DNA of 36,365 nt from positions 1-36,365 of the forward strand of contig CALKXY010000021.1 in assembly GCA_938003545.1 (NCBI GenBank). The letters are read 5' to 3'. Every line of letters starts with the position of its first letter. The stretch's first letter is position 1. Both the position numbers and the translations under genes were made by a program. The notes below the pieces were generated by a model. It saw only the letters and a program-made list of their open reading frames with translations. It made no database searches and was not told the DNA's origin. This stretch comes from an uncultured Caulobacterales bacterium (lineage in GTDB: Bacteria > Pseudomonadota > Alphaproteobacteria > Caulobacterales > Maricaulaceae). This document shows, piece after piece, positions 25,378 through 33,116 of the stretch.

Positions 25378-26313
25378 ATGTCATCAGAATTAAGCGGCTT
25401 CACCCAAAGCTGGGCAGGCGAATGCTCTGCGTGGGAATGTGACGAACTGGGCCATATGAATATGCGCCATTACGTCCATAAAACGGACGAAGCGCGGCGG
25501 GGCCTCATCATCCGATTAGGGTTGCCTACAGCCTTTCATGCAGGAACGGTCAGCACGGTCCGATGCCGCGATTTTCATATTAAATATCAAGGCGAAGCGC
25601 GCCCCGGTAATCCGTTGCGTATAGATTCAGCCGTGCTGGAGATTGCCGATACGACGGCCAAATTCTGCCATATCATGACCCATCGTGATGGGAAGATTGC
25701 GGCAACCATAGTCGAGACAGTCGAACATGTTTATCTCCCTGAAAACAAGTTATTCCCTTGGCCGAAACGTGTCCGCGCGGCTGCGCCGCACTTTACCGCT
25801 GATCTACCCGCACCTGCAAAACCGCGTAACATTGACGGAGTCGTTCCGCATGTCGGCATGAATTTGTCAGAGGTCGAAGCTGCGGGCGCAAAGATCATAG
25901 GAACCGGCGTTTTCGGAGCTGCGGAATTAGATATTTCACAACGCGTAACAATGGGCAGCTTCTTTGGGCGAACAACATCAACTATCGCGTGGTTCCGTGA
26001 AGGCTGGCCCGAATTTGAAGACGAGACATATCAAGCCAGCGGCAAGAGCGCCGCATTGCTGGAAATGCGTGCCGTCATTCACAATTACCCTGGCCAAGGC
26101 GATGCCTATGTCTATGCGCCTGCCTTAACTGGCGCGAATGCCTATACGCGTGAATTTGTGCATAATATCATCGATCCCGTCAGTGGTAAAAGTTGGGTCT
26201 CTATGCAGGCCAGCGGATGTAAGTTCGATCTCACGGCACGCAAGCTGATAAAAGCGACAGAGGTAGATTTGACCCTTTTGGCGCAAGGTACACTCACAGG
26301 CGTCGTCGCCTAA
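25378..26313 (+). CDS. Thioesterase, double hot-dog-like
   Basis: The 311-residue protein begins with a 4HBT-type hot-dog segment (ECDELGHMNMRHYVHKTDEA). The aspartate and the conserved HMN are typical of acyl-CoA thioesterases. It appears to have a second, more divergent hot-dog unit after about residue 165 (DISQRVTMGSFFGRTTSTIAWF). Substrate is unknown. It starts 5 nt after the zur-like stop, and its TAA overlaps by 4 nt the stop of the convergent hydrolase gene. Cotranscription with the Zur-like gene is likely from spacing alone. Confidence 0.82.
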   Translation: MSSELSGFTQSWAGECSAWECDELGHMNMRHYVHKTDEARRGLIIRLGLPTAFHAGTVSTVRCRDFHIKYQGEARPGNPLRIDSAVLEIADTTAKFCHIMTHRDGKIAATIVETVEHVYLPENKLFPWPKRVRAAAPHFTADLPAPAKPRNIDGVVPHVGMNLSEVEAAGAKIIGTGVFGAAELDISQRVTMGSFFGRTTSTIAWFREGWPEFEDETYQASGKSAALLEMRAVIHNYPGQGDAYVYAPALTGANAYTREFVHNIIDPVSGKSWVSMQASGCKFDLTARKLIKATEVDLTLLAQGTLTGVVA

Positions 26314-27206
26314 GCCGCCTGTATAGCCGCGCGTAATGCGTCAGTCGCGAATTCCGTTCGAATCAGTGGGAAAAGATGCCCTAGCTTCGGGTTAAATTTC
26401 ACATTTATTTTTGGTTGTGCCTTCAAAACCGCTGCGCGCGTAGCTGTCGTCGAAACAGGAGGACGCCCGCCCGCATAGATAATGTGAGTGTTATCTGGCA
26501 AAGCTCGCGCAGCTTTGAATAGGTTATGCCATTGCGCGACAAAAATAGTCTGTTCCCATTTTGGATCGCAGGCTAATTCCCAACTCCCGCCTTCACATTC
26601 GACCAAGCCGCCCGCGATATAATCTTTTAGAACCGCATCCTCCATACCTTTGAAAGCGCCGCGCCCTTGCCATCGCAAGAACGCCGCTTCAGGACTTTCG
26701 AAATGTGATTTCCTCCGGCCCGCATTTCGCGCAATCGGCACGCGACGTTTCATATAAGCGCGCCCACCAGGAAGCGCAGAGGTTAACCTGAAAAGGCGCG
26801 GAACAGATACAGGGTCAAATCCAACATAACCGTGAATGCGGCCTTTCAATTGCGGGGCCGCCAAAATCGCGGACACCGCACCAAAGCTATGACCACCCAA
26901 GACCACAGGTGCGTCGGTAAGGTCCAACATATAGCGATCAAAAAAGGCAACACAGTCATCGCGGAAAATATGCCAATTCGGTATATTTAGCGGCTGCGGC
27001 ATATTTCGGCTGTGCCCATGCCCGCGCATGTCAAACACGACAGCATGAACGCCAAGGGGTTCCATCACCGCACGATAAGCCTGCGCATTAAATCCATTCG
27101 CATGAAGAAACACAAGCCGGACAGGGGCGGATGTGTCGCCAAAATGCAACGCAGAAAGCACGCCATCACGTAGAGGGTAAGTTCGTCGTTCAATCAGAAA
27201 AGTCAA
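26310..27206 (-). CDS. Alpha/beta hydrolase
   Basis: A 298-residue alpha/beta-hydrolase fold protein. It has the oxyanion-type HANGFNAQAY at 35-44, FDMRGHGHSRN at 58-68, nucleophile elbow GGHSFGA with S107, and a C-terminal LGHLFPL supplying the likely catalytic histidine. Substrate is unknown; it may be an ester or epoxide hydrolase. It is the last gene of the minus-strand acyl-CoA operon, 11 nt after the crotonase gene, and it ends overlapping the convergent thioesterase by the 4 bases CTAA. Confidence 0.87.
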   Translation of the reverse strand: MTFLIERRTYPLRDGVLSALHFGDTSAPVRLVFLHANGFNAQAYRAVMEPLGVHAVVFDMRGHGHSRNMPQPLNIPNWHIFRDDCVAFFDRYMLDLTDAPVVLGGHSFGAVSAILAAPQLKGRIHGYVGFDPVSVPRLFRLTSALPGGRAYMKRRVPIARNAGRRKSHFESPEAAFLRWQGRGAFKGMEDAVLKDYIAGGLVECEGGSWELACDPKWEQTIFVAQWHNLFKAARALPDNTHIIYAGGRPPVSTTATRAAVLKAQPKINVKFNPKLGHLFPLIRTEFATDALRAAIQAA

Positions 27207-27217
27207 TTAAACCGACC

Positions 27218-27916
27218 TTACATCGCATGAACTTTCGCTGGATCTAAATCGTCCTCAATGGCTTGATCGAGGATTTTGAATATCTCTTTGCGTGAACGAA
27301 GTTTGGTTTCACGGAAGGCTTTTGGGTTAGCTTGACCAAACATTTGTCCGACCATTGGGATCGCCATTGGCCATTGTTCTGCGGGGACAACACGGTCGAA
27401 GAACCCTGCATGCATTGCACCTTTGGGGTCAAAAATTTCACCATTAATAACACAGCGGTTAAAGTGGCTTTTAGTGAGATGGTAACGGCCCATTTCAATA
27501 CCGAAATTATGCATGGTCATACCGATGAGCGTTTCATTCAGTCCGACTTTATAACTGCCCGCTTTGATCATGGAATAATCGCAAGCCAGCGCAAGAAAAG
27601 CGCCCATTGCAATTGTGTGTCCCGGCGCTGCCATAATGACGGGGCGTGGATGCGCCATAATGCGGCGTGCGAATTTCGAGCCTTTCGACGTTAACTCGAG
27701 CGCGTCCTGCGGTCCGTCGCCCATTTCTTTCAGGTCAAAACCGCCAGACATCATGCCATCACGGCCCGTGATCACCACAATTGCGTCATCTTTTTCAGCC
27801 ATATCTAGCGCGGTATTTAGCTCTGCCCAGCTTTGCGAGCCGAGCGCATTTGCCTTGCCATCATCTAGAGCGATTACGGCAACACCATCTTTGAATGTAT
27901 AGCTTAGCTTTTCCAT
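27218..27916 (-). CDS. Crotonase/enoyl-CoA hydratase-family protein
   Basis: The 232-residue protein has the crotonase fold: ALDDGKANALGSQSWAEL, the oxyanion-hole segment MSGGFDLKEMG and GHTIAMGAFLALACDY. The segment GLNETLIGM carries the position equivalent to the first catalytic glutamate of hydratases. It is shorter than typical hydratases (about 255-260), with a reduced C-terminal helix region, so hydratase activity is uncertain. Its ATG is 1 nt from the upstream gene's TAA and is preceded by AGAAAGAGA, so translation is coupled. It fits the beta-oxidation theme of the operon. Confidence 0.9.
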   Translation of the reverse strand: MEKLSYTFKDGVAVIALDDGKANALGSQSWAELNTALDMAEKDDAIVVITGRDGMMSGGFDLKEMGDGPQDALELTSKGSKFARRIMAHPRPVIMAAPGHTIAMGAFLALACDYSMIKAGSYKVGLNETLIGMTMHNFGIEMGRYHLTKSHFNRCVINGEIFDPKGAMHAGFFDRVVPAEQWPMAIPMVGQMFGQANPKAFRETKLRSRKEIFKILDQAIEDDLDPAKVHAM

Positions 27917-27917
27917 T

Positions 27918-28517
27918 TTATCTCTTTCTGATTAGATCAATCTCATTTGCGAGATCATCATTTCCAGCAGCGCGCAAATTCTCAGTAATTCTGGCTTGCG
28001 TCTCAGCGTTTTTATTCTGGCTTAATTTACGGATGCCGCGCACCCTGTCCATGCGCATTTCAAAATAGACGATATGCGGGAAGAGACGCCCTGCATAGCT
28101 AGCGGCATCTTCCATCGCCCATCCGTCGGGCCCTTCATAAACGTCTGTCAACTCCGCCATGCGGTCCACACTCTCCTCAGCAGACAGCCTCCGCGTGGTG
28201 CCATGCACATGTACGGCGGTATAATCCCATGTCGGCACGGAGCTTTCAGGTTTGTCGTAAAGGCTCGCCGAAATATAATCATGCGGACCGTGAAACGCCG
28301 CCAGGAAAATCATGCTGGTCCCGAGAAATTCCACCATCGGATTCGCTGCCGCAATGTGACCGTAGAGATACTCACCCTCACGCACCATCGGCAAATGCGT
28401 CGCGAGCGGACCCTCCACATTAGAGGACGTCAGCAGCGGAAAACCATAGGTGTCGATAATCCGATTCGTGTAAGCTGGATCATCGTCGACATAATTTGAT
28501 GGAGGGTAAATGTTCAA
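27918..28517 (-). CDS. PaiB-like FMN-binding split-barrel protein
   Basis: This 199-residue protein matches the PaiB (FMN-binding negative regulator) family. It starts with NIYPPSNYVDDDP, then TYGFPLLTSSNVEGPLATHLPM, GHIAAANP near 55, VPTWDYTAVHVHG and the C-terminal KLSQNKNAETQARI motif. A TTG start (28517-28515) is required: an upstream stop leaves no ATG in frame before the family's usual first residues. PaiB proteins are reported as transcriptional repressors in Bacillus, but here, inside an acyl-CoA operon, a flavin-dependent redox role is also possible. Confidence 0.9.
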   Translation of the reverse strand: MNIYPPSNYVDDDPAYTNRIIDTYGFPLLTSSNVEGPLATHLPMVREGEYLYGHIAAANPMVEFLGTSMIFLAAFHGPHDYISASLYDKPESSVPTWDYTAVHVHGTTRRLSAEESVDRMAELTDVYEGPDGWAMEDAASYAGRLFPHIVYFEMRMDRVRGIRKLSQNKNAETQARITENLRAAGNDDLANEIDLIRKR

Positions 28518-28528
28518 AACAAATTCTT

Positions 28529-28912
28529 TTAACTACACATATTGAATGCAAAATCATCCGCCACCCAACCGGATAGAAGAATTTGCCCATCTTCGACTTC
28601 GGAAATTATGGCCTTCCGATCGGGTTGCTCCGTGCCTTGAGATTCGCAACCTCCGAGAACATATTCTGTGCTGGACGTGTTAACATATCGGCTGGACTGA
28701 ATCTGGCATACCGTTCCGATAACGCGAATTGATTCAGGCGTGACGCGCATTATTCCATCTAGTTTGCTGCAATCATTACCGAGATTATATTCGCCTCTGA
28801 AGTCAGTGGGCGTTTCAGCTGTTGTGGATTGCGTGACATCGGTTTGCGACGCGTCACAGGCCGTTAGCGCAAGCGCAGCAAAGGCCATCCAAATATAATT
28901 TTTCATGTTCAT
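28529..28912 (-). CDS. Small predicted lipoprotein
   Basis: A 127-residue protein whose hydrophobic start ends ALALTAC, a clear lipobox (Cys 19). The mature part has four more cysteines (NDCSK, TVCQI, GGCES and the final NMCS), enough for two disulfides. I recognise no domain. It sits between an acyl-CoA dehydrogenase gene (36 nt upstream) and the PaiB-like gene (11 nt downstream) on the same strand. An envelope-anchored protein inside an acyl-CoA operon is unexpected. Confidence 0.75.
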   Translation of the reverse strand: MNMKNYIWMAFAALALTACDASQTDVTQSTTAETPTDFRGEYNLGNDCSKLDGIMRVTPESIRVIGTVCQIQSSRYVNTSSTEYVLGGCESQGTEQPDRKAIISEVEDGQILLSGWVADDFAFNMCS

Positions 28913-28948
28913 TCGGATGCCCTCATTTCAGCATTAGAGTTACGACGT

Positions 28949-30106
28949 CTATAGACTACGTGCGATAACCATTTTCATGATCTCATTTGTACCGCCATAA
29001 ATCTTCTGCACGCGGCTGTCGCGATACATGCGACCAATGCGGTATTCATTCATGAAGCCGTACCCACCATGAAGTTGTAGGCAGCGGTCAATGACTTCGC
29101 ATTCTTTATCCGTCACCCAATATTTCGCCATCGACGCCGTGACTGTATCCAGTTCACCGCGCAGATGTTTTGCGGCGCAATCATAAGTGAATGTCTTAGC
29201 GATATGGACCAGCGTTTTACATTCCGCGAGTTCGAATTGCGTGTTCTGGAACGACATGATCGACTTACCAAAGGCTTTGCGTTCTTTGACATATTCAATT
29301 GTCATTTCGAGGGCGGCTTCCATTTGCGCCACACCTTGAACGGCGATGTTCAAACGCTCTTGTGGTAACTCTTTCATGAGCTGAATAAAGCCCATGCCCG
29401 TGTCTTCACCTAGCAAGGCATCAGCAGGCACTTTCATGTCGTCAAAGAACAGCTCAGCCGTGTCTTGCGCGTCCATTCCGACCTTGTCGAGAATGCGGCC
29501 GCGGCGGAAACCTTGCAGATCATCTGTTTCAACAACGAAAAGTGATTTCGAATGTTTACCTTCGCCGCCCGTATCGGCCACAACAACGATCAAATTCGCC
29601 GTACCGCCATTCGTAATGAAGGTTTTGGAGCCATTAATGACCCAACCATTGCCGTCTTTTTTCGCATTGGTTTTGACATTCTGAAGGTCGGATCCTGTTC
29701 CAGGTTCAGACATCGCAATCGCACCGACAAGTTCACCTGACGCCATGCGTGGCAACCACTTTTGCTTCTGCTCTTCTGTACCATAATGCAGGATATAGGG
29801 CGCAACAATTGCGTTATGAAGCGAGAGACCAAAGCCGTCGACATTGGCTTTGACAAGCTCTTCCATGATGATCATTTCGTGGCGGTAATCACCGCCGCCG
29901 CCGCCATATTCCTCTGGAATAGCGCAGTTCAGCAGACCCATTTGGCCAGCCATATTCCAGAACTTGCGATCGACTTTTTTATTCTTGCGAAATTCTTCGG
30001 AATGCGGCGCCATTTCACGCGTGTAGAACCCATTCACGGCCTCGCGGAAGATATTGATGTCTTCCTCATTATACCAGTCTGGGTTTTTAAAATCGATTGC
30101 GGCCAT
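28949..30106 (-). CDS. Acyl-CoA dehydrogenase
   Basis: The 385-residue enzyme has the classical acyl-CoA dehydrogenase layout: helical N-domain, beta-domain with AIAMSEPGTGSDLQNVKT (flavin and substrate contacts) and FITNGGTANLIVVVADT, then the helical C-domain with LHGGYGFMNEYRIGRMYRD. The C-terminal segment KIYGGTNEIMKMVIARSL holds the glutamate that acts as catalytic base in most of the family. It removes two hydrogens from an acyl-CoA, passing electrons to ETF. Chain specificity cannot be read off. It is cotranscribed with a larger acyl-CoA dehydrogenase upstream, separated by a lipoprotein gene. Confidence 0.95.
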   Translation of the reverse strand: MAAIDFKNPDWYNEEDINIFREAVNGFYTREMAPHSEEFRKNKKVDRKFWNMAGQMGLLNCAIPEEYGGGGGDYRHEMIIMEELVKANVDGFGLSLHNAIVAPYILHYGTEEQKQKWLPRMASGELVGAIAMSEPGTGSDLQNVKTNAKKDGNGWVINGSKTFITNGGTANLIVVVADTGGEGKHSKSLFVVETDDLQGFRRGRILDKVGMDAQDTAELFFDDMKVPADALLGEDTGMGFIQLMKELPQERLNIAVQGVAQMEAALEMTIEYVKERKAFGKSIMSFQNTQFELAECKTLVHIAKTFTYDCAAKHLRGELDTVTASMAKYWVTDKECEVIDRCLQLHGGYGFMNEYRIGRMYRDSRVQKIYGGTNEIMKMVIARSL

Positions 30107-30117
30107 GGTGTCTATCC

Positions 30118-30552
30118 CTAGAGTTTATTTTTTAAATTTATCTTTGCGGTATTTGTGGTCGTTCTGCCATCGTCTCGAAAGGTCATTTCAAACTGAATGT
30201 TATCAAATGTAGCCCCGCCTTTCATACAGCCCTCGGCAACCTTGATGATCCAGCTGTAATCTAGCCCGTTAGGGTTTTCATAAAACGAAAGTACGACTTC
30301 TGGCGGTTCCACGAAAGGATGTTCTAACGGCTCGCGTTTATATTCACGTTGCGACTTCGCATTTTGTTGAAACAGTTCCGTTGCCTTTGTAAATTTCTCT
30401 CGCAACGCTGTAATTTGCGCATCTGAAACTTCGCAACCGCCAGAATTTATAGTTTCTACACCTATCGGAACTTCGTTCTCTACTGTTTCAGTAACACTCG
30501 CGCCACAAGACGCGAGTGTTAGAATTAGAGGTAAGAGAAAGACTCTCTTCAT
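30118..30552 (-). CDS. Small predicted lipoprotein
   Basis: A 144-residue protein with a lipobox LASC (Cys 16) after a short hydrophobic start. The mature part has two more cysteines (GGCEVS and EGCMKGG), which could form one disulfide. No domain is recognised, and no obvious similarity to the other lipoprotein in this operon beyond the signal. Its ATG overlaps the TAA of the upstream acyl-CoA dehydrogenase (TAATG), and it ends 11 nt before the next acyl-CoA dehydrogenase, so it is firmly part of the operon. Confidence 0.8.
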   Translation of the reverse strand: MKRVFLLPLILTLASCGASVTETVENEVPIGVETINSGGCEVSDAQITALREKFTKATELFQQNAKSQREYKREPLEHPFVEPPEVVLSFYENPNGLDYSWIIKVAEGCMKGGATFDNIQFEMTFRDDGRTTTNTAKINLKNKL

Positions 30553-32342
30553 TAAAACGCAGCGGCTTCAAGCGCCATAACTGGACCTGCGCCTGTCTTG
30601 ATTTTCGCAAGATGGCTGTCGAGCATTGGCAACATACGGAGCATGAAATAACGGCCTGTGATGATCTTGTTTGGGTAGAACTTCTCGTTCGAGCCTTCAT
30701 CGATTTTCGACTGCGCCACAACGGCCATTTTTGCCCACATATACGCCAGCGTCGCCAGACCCAACATGTGCATATAATCGACAGAACCCGCACCCGCATT
30801 ATTCGGATCAGACATGCCGTTTTGCATCAGCCACATTGTGGCTTCTGTGAGTTTCTTCTGTGCATCGCCAAGGCCGTCCATGAACTCACCGAGGTTTTCA
30901 GTGTCTTTATTCTCAGCAAGGAACGCACCGATTTCTTGGTTGAGCGTCATCAGCGCGCGGCCGCCATTACGGGCGAGTTTACGTCCGACAAGATCGAGGG
31001 CTTGGATGCCGTTCGCACCTTCATAGATGAGCGCAATACGGTTATCGCGAACAAATTGGCTCATGCCCCATTCTTCGACAAATCCGTGACCGCCGAAGAT
31101 TTGCTGACAATCAATTGTTGTCTTCATGGACATGTCAGTCAGGTAGCCTTTAACGACAGGCGTCAGCAGACCAAGATAATCGTCGCATTTTTGCGCTAAC
31201 GCTTCGTCGTCAGAATGCTTTTCCATGTCTTCGTGTTTCGCAGCCCAATACAGCAGCGCGCGGCCAGCTTCATTGAACGCTTTCGTTTCCATCAACATGC
31301 GGCGCACGTCAGGATGGACGATAATTGGATCAGCTTGCTTATCCGCATTTTGCGGCCCTGTTAGCGCGCGGCCCTGAATACGGTCTTTCGCGTAGATCGC
31401 GGCATTCTGGTATGCGACTTCGGATTGGCCAAGACCTTGGAGGCCAACACCGATACGGGCTTCGTTCATCATGACGAACATAACGCGGAGGCCTTTGTTC
31501 TCATCACCGATGAGATAGCCTTCAGCTTCGTCATAATTCATGACGCAAGTTGAGTTACCGTGGATGCCCATTTTTTCTTCAATGGAGCCGCAAGAGACAA
31601 GATTACGTTCGCCCGGGTTTTCATTCTCATCGAGTTTGAATTTTGGTACGATGAAGAGAGAAATACCTTTGGTGCCCGCTGGTGCACCTTCGATCCGCGC
31701 GAGAACGAGATGGACAATGTTGTCCGTCATGTCGTGCTCCCCCGCAGAGATGAAAATTTTCTGGCCAGAAATTTTATATGTGCCGTCGCCATTTGGAACA
31801 GCTTTGGTTTTCAGCATACCCAAATCGGTGCCGCAATGTGGCTCAGTCAGGTTCATTGTGCCTGTCCATTCGCCAGAGATCATTTTCGGCAAATAAGTTT
31901 TCTTTTGTTCAGGGGTGCCACCAACTTGGATGGCTTTGATTGCACCGCCTGTTAGGCCCGGATACATAGCGAAGGCCATGTTGGACGATGTCCACATTTC
32001 GGAGACAGCAATTTGCAATGTGCCTGGCATGCCTTGGCCGCCAAATTCTGGATCGAGCGAGAGACCTGTCCATCCATTTTCAGTCATTTGCTTATAGGCA
32101 TCTTTAAAACCTGTTGGCGTTGTGACGGACCCGTCGGCGTGACGTACGCAGCCTTCGTGGTCGCCCACAGTGTTAAGCGGCGCAAGGACATCTTCGGAGA
32201 ATTTCGCAGCTTGCTCTAGGACGGCATCCGCGAGGTCAGCGTCAACTTCGGAGAAGGCATCATATTTCGTGACGTCTTCGAAACCGAGGACTTCGTGGAG
32301 CAAAAACTGCATGTCACGAACGGGGGCTTTATAGGATGGCAT
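30552..32342 (-). CDS. Large acyl-CoA dehydrogenase, DmdC/FadE type
   Basis: The 596-residue enzyme belongs to the long acyl-CoA dehydrogenase group that includes 3-methylmercaptopropionyl-CoA dehydrogenase (DmdC) and related FadE proteins. Seen are the short N-terminal extension YKAPVRDMQFLLHEVLGF, the flavin segment TMNLTEPHCGTDLGMLKTKA, IFGGHGFVEEWGMSQFVRD, and LIYEGANGIQALDLVGRK with the likely catalytic glutamate. An extra C-terminal domain of about 120 residues completes it. DMSP degradation cannot be concluded, as dmdB and dmdD are not visible. It follows merR by 12 nt and overlaps the next lipoprotein by 1 nt. Confidence 0.93.
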   Translation of the reverse strand: MPSYKAPVRDMQFLLHEVLGFEDVTKYDAFSEVDADLADAVLEQAAKFSEDVLAPLNTVGDHEGCVRHADGSVTTPTGFKDAYKQMTENGWTGLSLDPEFGGQGMPGTLQIAVSEMWTSSNMAFAMYPGLTGGAIKAIQVGGTPEQKKTYLPKMISGEWTGTMNLTEPHCGTDLGMLKTKAVPNGDGTYKISGQKIFISAGEHDMTDNIVHLVLARIEGAPAGTKGISLFIVPKFKLDENENPGERNLVSCGSIEEKMGIHGNSTCVMNYDEAEGYLIGDENKGLRVMFVMMNEARIGVGLQGLGQSEVAYQNAAIYAKDRIQGRALTGPQNADKQADPIIVHPDVRRMLMETKAFNEAGRALLYWAAKHEDMEKHSDDEALAQKCDDYLGLLTPVVKGYLTDMSMKTTIDCQQIFGGHGFVEEWGMSQFVRDNRIALIYEGANGIQALDLVGRKLARNGGRALMTLNQEIGAFLAENKDTENLGEFMDGLGDAQKKLTEATMWLMQNGMSDPNNAGAGSVDYMHMLGLATLAYMWAKMAVVAQSKIDEGSNEKFYPNKIITGRYFMLRMLPMLDSHLAKIKTGAGPVMALEAAAF

Positions 32343-32354
32343 AGGAGGGTCCTC

Positions 32355-32876
32355 TTAAGTCGAGATATGTGATGGTTTAGGTTTAACATCTGGCGACGGG
32401 CCAGACATGAAATCGATAGGATTGCCAGTTGTCGTGGCATCAAAAGCGGCTTGGTAACGCGCTGCAAGGTCTGCAACATTGTCATTATCGGGCGTGGTCG
32501 AGAGGGCCTCATCTGCAATCTCAATTACTTCGGTCATGTCCGCGTGAAGAATATCTAAGTCGCGGCGACGTTCCGCCAAACCTGCAACAACAGCTTCGAA
32601 ATTTGTCTTCCGTCGCAGAACTTCTGCGCGGTCCGTGACAACGCCATCGGTGATGTCAAAAACAGAGCGAATATCTTCCAGTGAAAACCCCATACGCTTG
32701 CCGCGCATGATTTTTTCGAACCGCAAGCGGTCACGCGGGCCAAAAACACGCACGCCGCCTTCGCGGCCTGGCGTCAGAAGCCCTTTGTCTTCATAGAAAC
32801 GGATCGTACGCGGCGTGACGCTGAACATATCAGCGAAAACCTTGATACCCCATTTTTGTTGTGCGGCGTTTTCCAT
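32355..32876 (-). CDS. MerR-family regulator, LiuR-like
   Basis: This 173-residue regulator has an N-terminal MerR helix-turn-helix (IKVFADMFSVTPRTIRFYEDKGLL and VRVFGPRDRLRFEKIMRGKRMGF), then a coiled-coil dimerisation region (about 70-130). No metal-binding cysteines are evident. The frame stays open to 32957, but that extension translates the operator DNA into a DVNVDVNVNV-like run. ATG at 32876 is therefore preferred. Leading an acyl-CoA dehydrogenase operon suggests an organic-acid or acyl-CoA-sensing regulator of the LiuR group, which controls branched-chain amino acid or fatty-acid catabolism in proteobacteria. Autoregulation is likely because the operator overlaps its own promoter. 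Confidence 0.88.
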   Translation of the reverse strand: MENAAQQKWGIKVFADMFSVTPRTIRFYEDKGLLTPGREGGVRVFGPRDRLRFEKIMRGKRMGFSLEDIRSVFDITDGVVTDRAEVLRRKTNFEAVVAGLAERRRDLDILHADMTEVIEIADEALSTTPDNDNVADLAARYQAAFDATTTGNPIDFMSGPSPDVKPKPSHIST

Positions 32877-32890
32877 GACATCGACATAGC

Positions 32891-32922
32891 TGACGTTAAC
32901 GTTCACGTCAACGTTAACGTCA
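32891..32922. promoter_or_regulatory. Palindromic operator array in front of merR
   Basis: A 32-bp, nearly perfect palindrome contains the perfect 10-mer ACGTTAACGT twice (32893-32902 and 32911-32920, 18 bp apart), with ACGTCAACGT between them (32905-32914). On the minus strand TTGACG (32925-32920) followed after 17 bp by GTTAAC reads as a -35/-10 pair covered by the array. Proteobacterial LiuR sites are described as palindromes of this TTTACG...CGTAAA type; matching this site to LiuR is inference. Confidence 0.75.
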
Positions 32923-33009
32923 AGCACTTTCACGCGACATCCTGTCCAGGAGCCCAAAGAGGCCCTTTTTGACCTATGTCAGGTCTTCCCGTGCAAAAAG
33001 GTTAACAGC

Positions 33010-33024
33010 TTAACGCGGCGTTAA
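33010..33024. promoter_or_regulatory. CtrA-type box upstream of podJ-like gene
   Basis: TTAA-CGCGGCG-TTAA fits the alphaproteobacterial CtrA consensus TTAA-N7-TTAA exactly and is a perfect palindrome around its central G. A further TTAA half-site lies at 33002-33005. It is about 92 bp before the preferred start of the podJ-like gene and also faces merR on the other side. Binding is inferred from the motif only. Confidence 0.6.
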
Positions 33025-33116
33025 CCACGATCAGGGTCTAACGGGACAAAGCCATTGCCCGAATTATGCCTCTCTATGAGCCATTTTCAGCCAAGACCCT
33101 GGGGAAGACTGCGCGA

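Noticed and set aside
30552..32342. Naming the large acyl-CoA dehydrogenase dmdC
   Set aside because: The type fits, but no other DMSP-pathway gene is visible, and the family covers many substrates.
32877..32957. Longer N-terminus for the MerR protein
   Set aside because: The extra 27 codons are the operator and promoter translated; ATG 32876 matches the family start.
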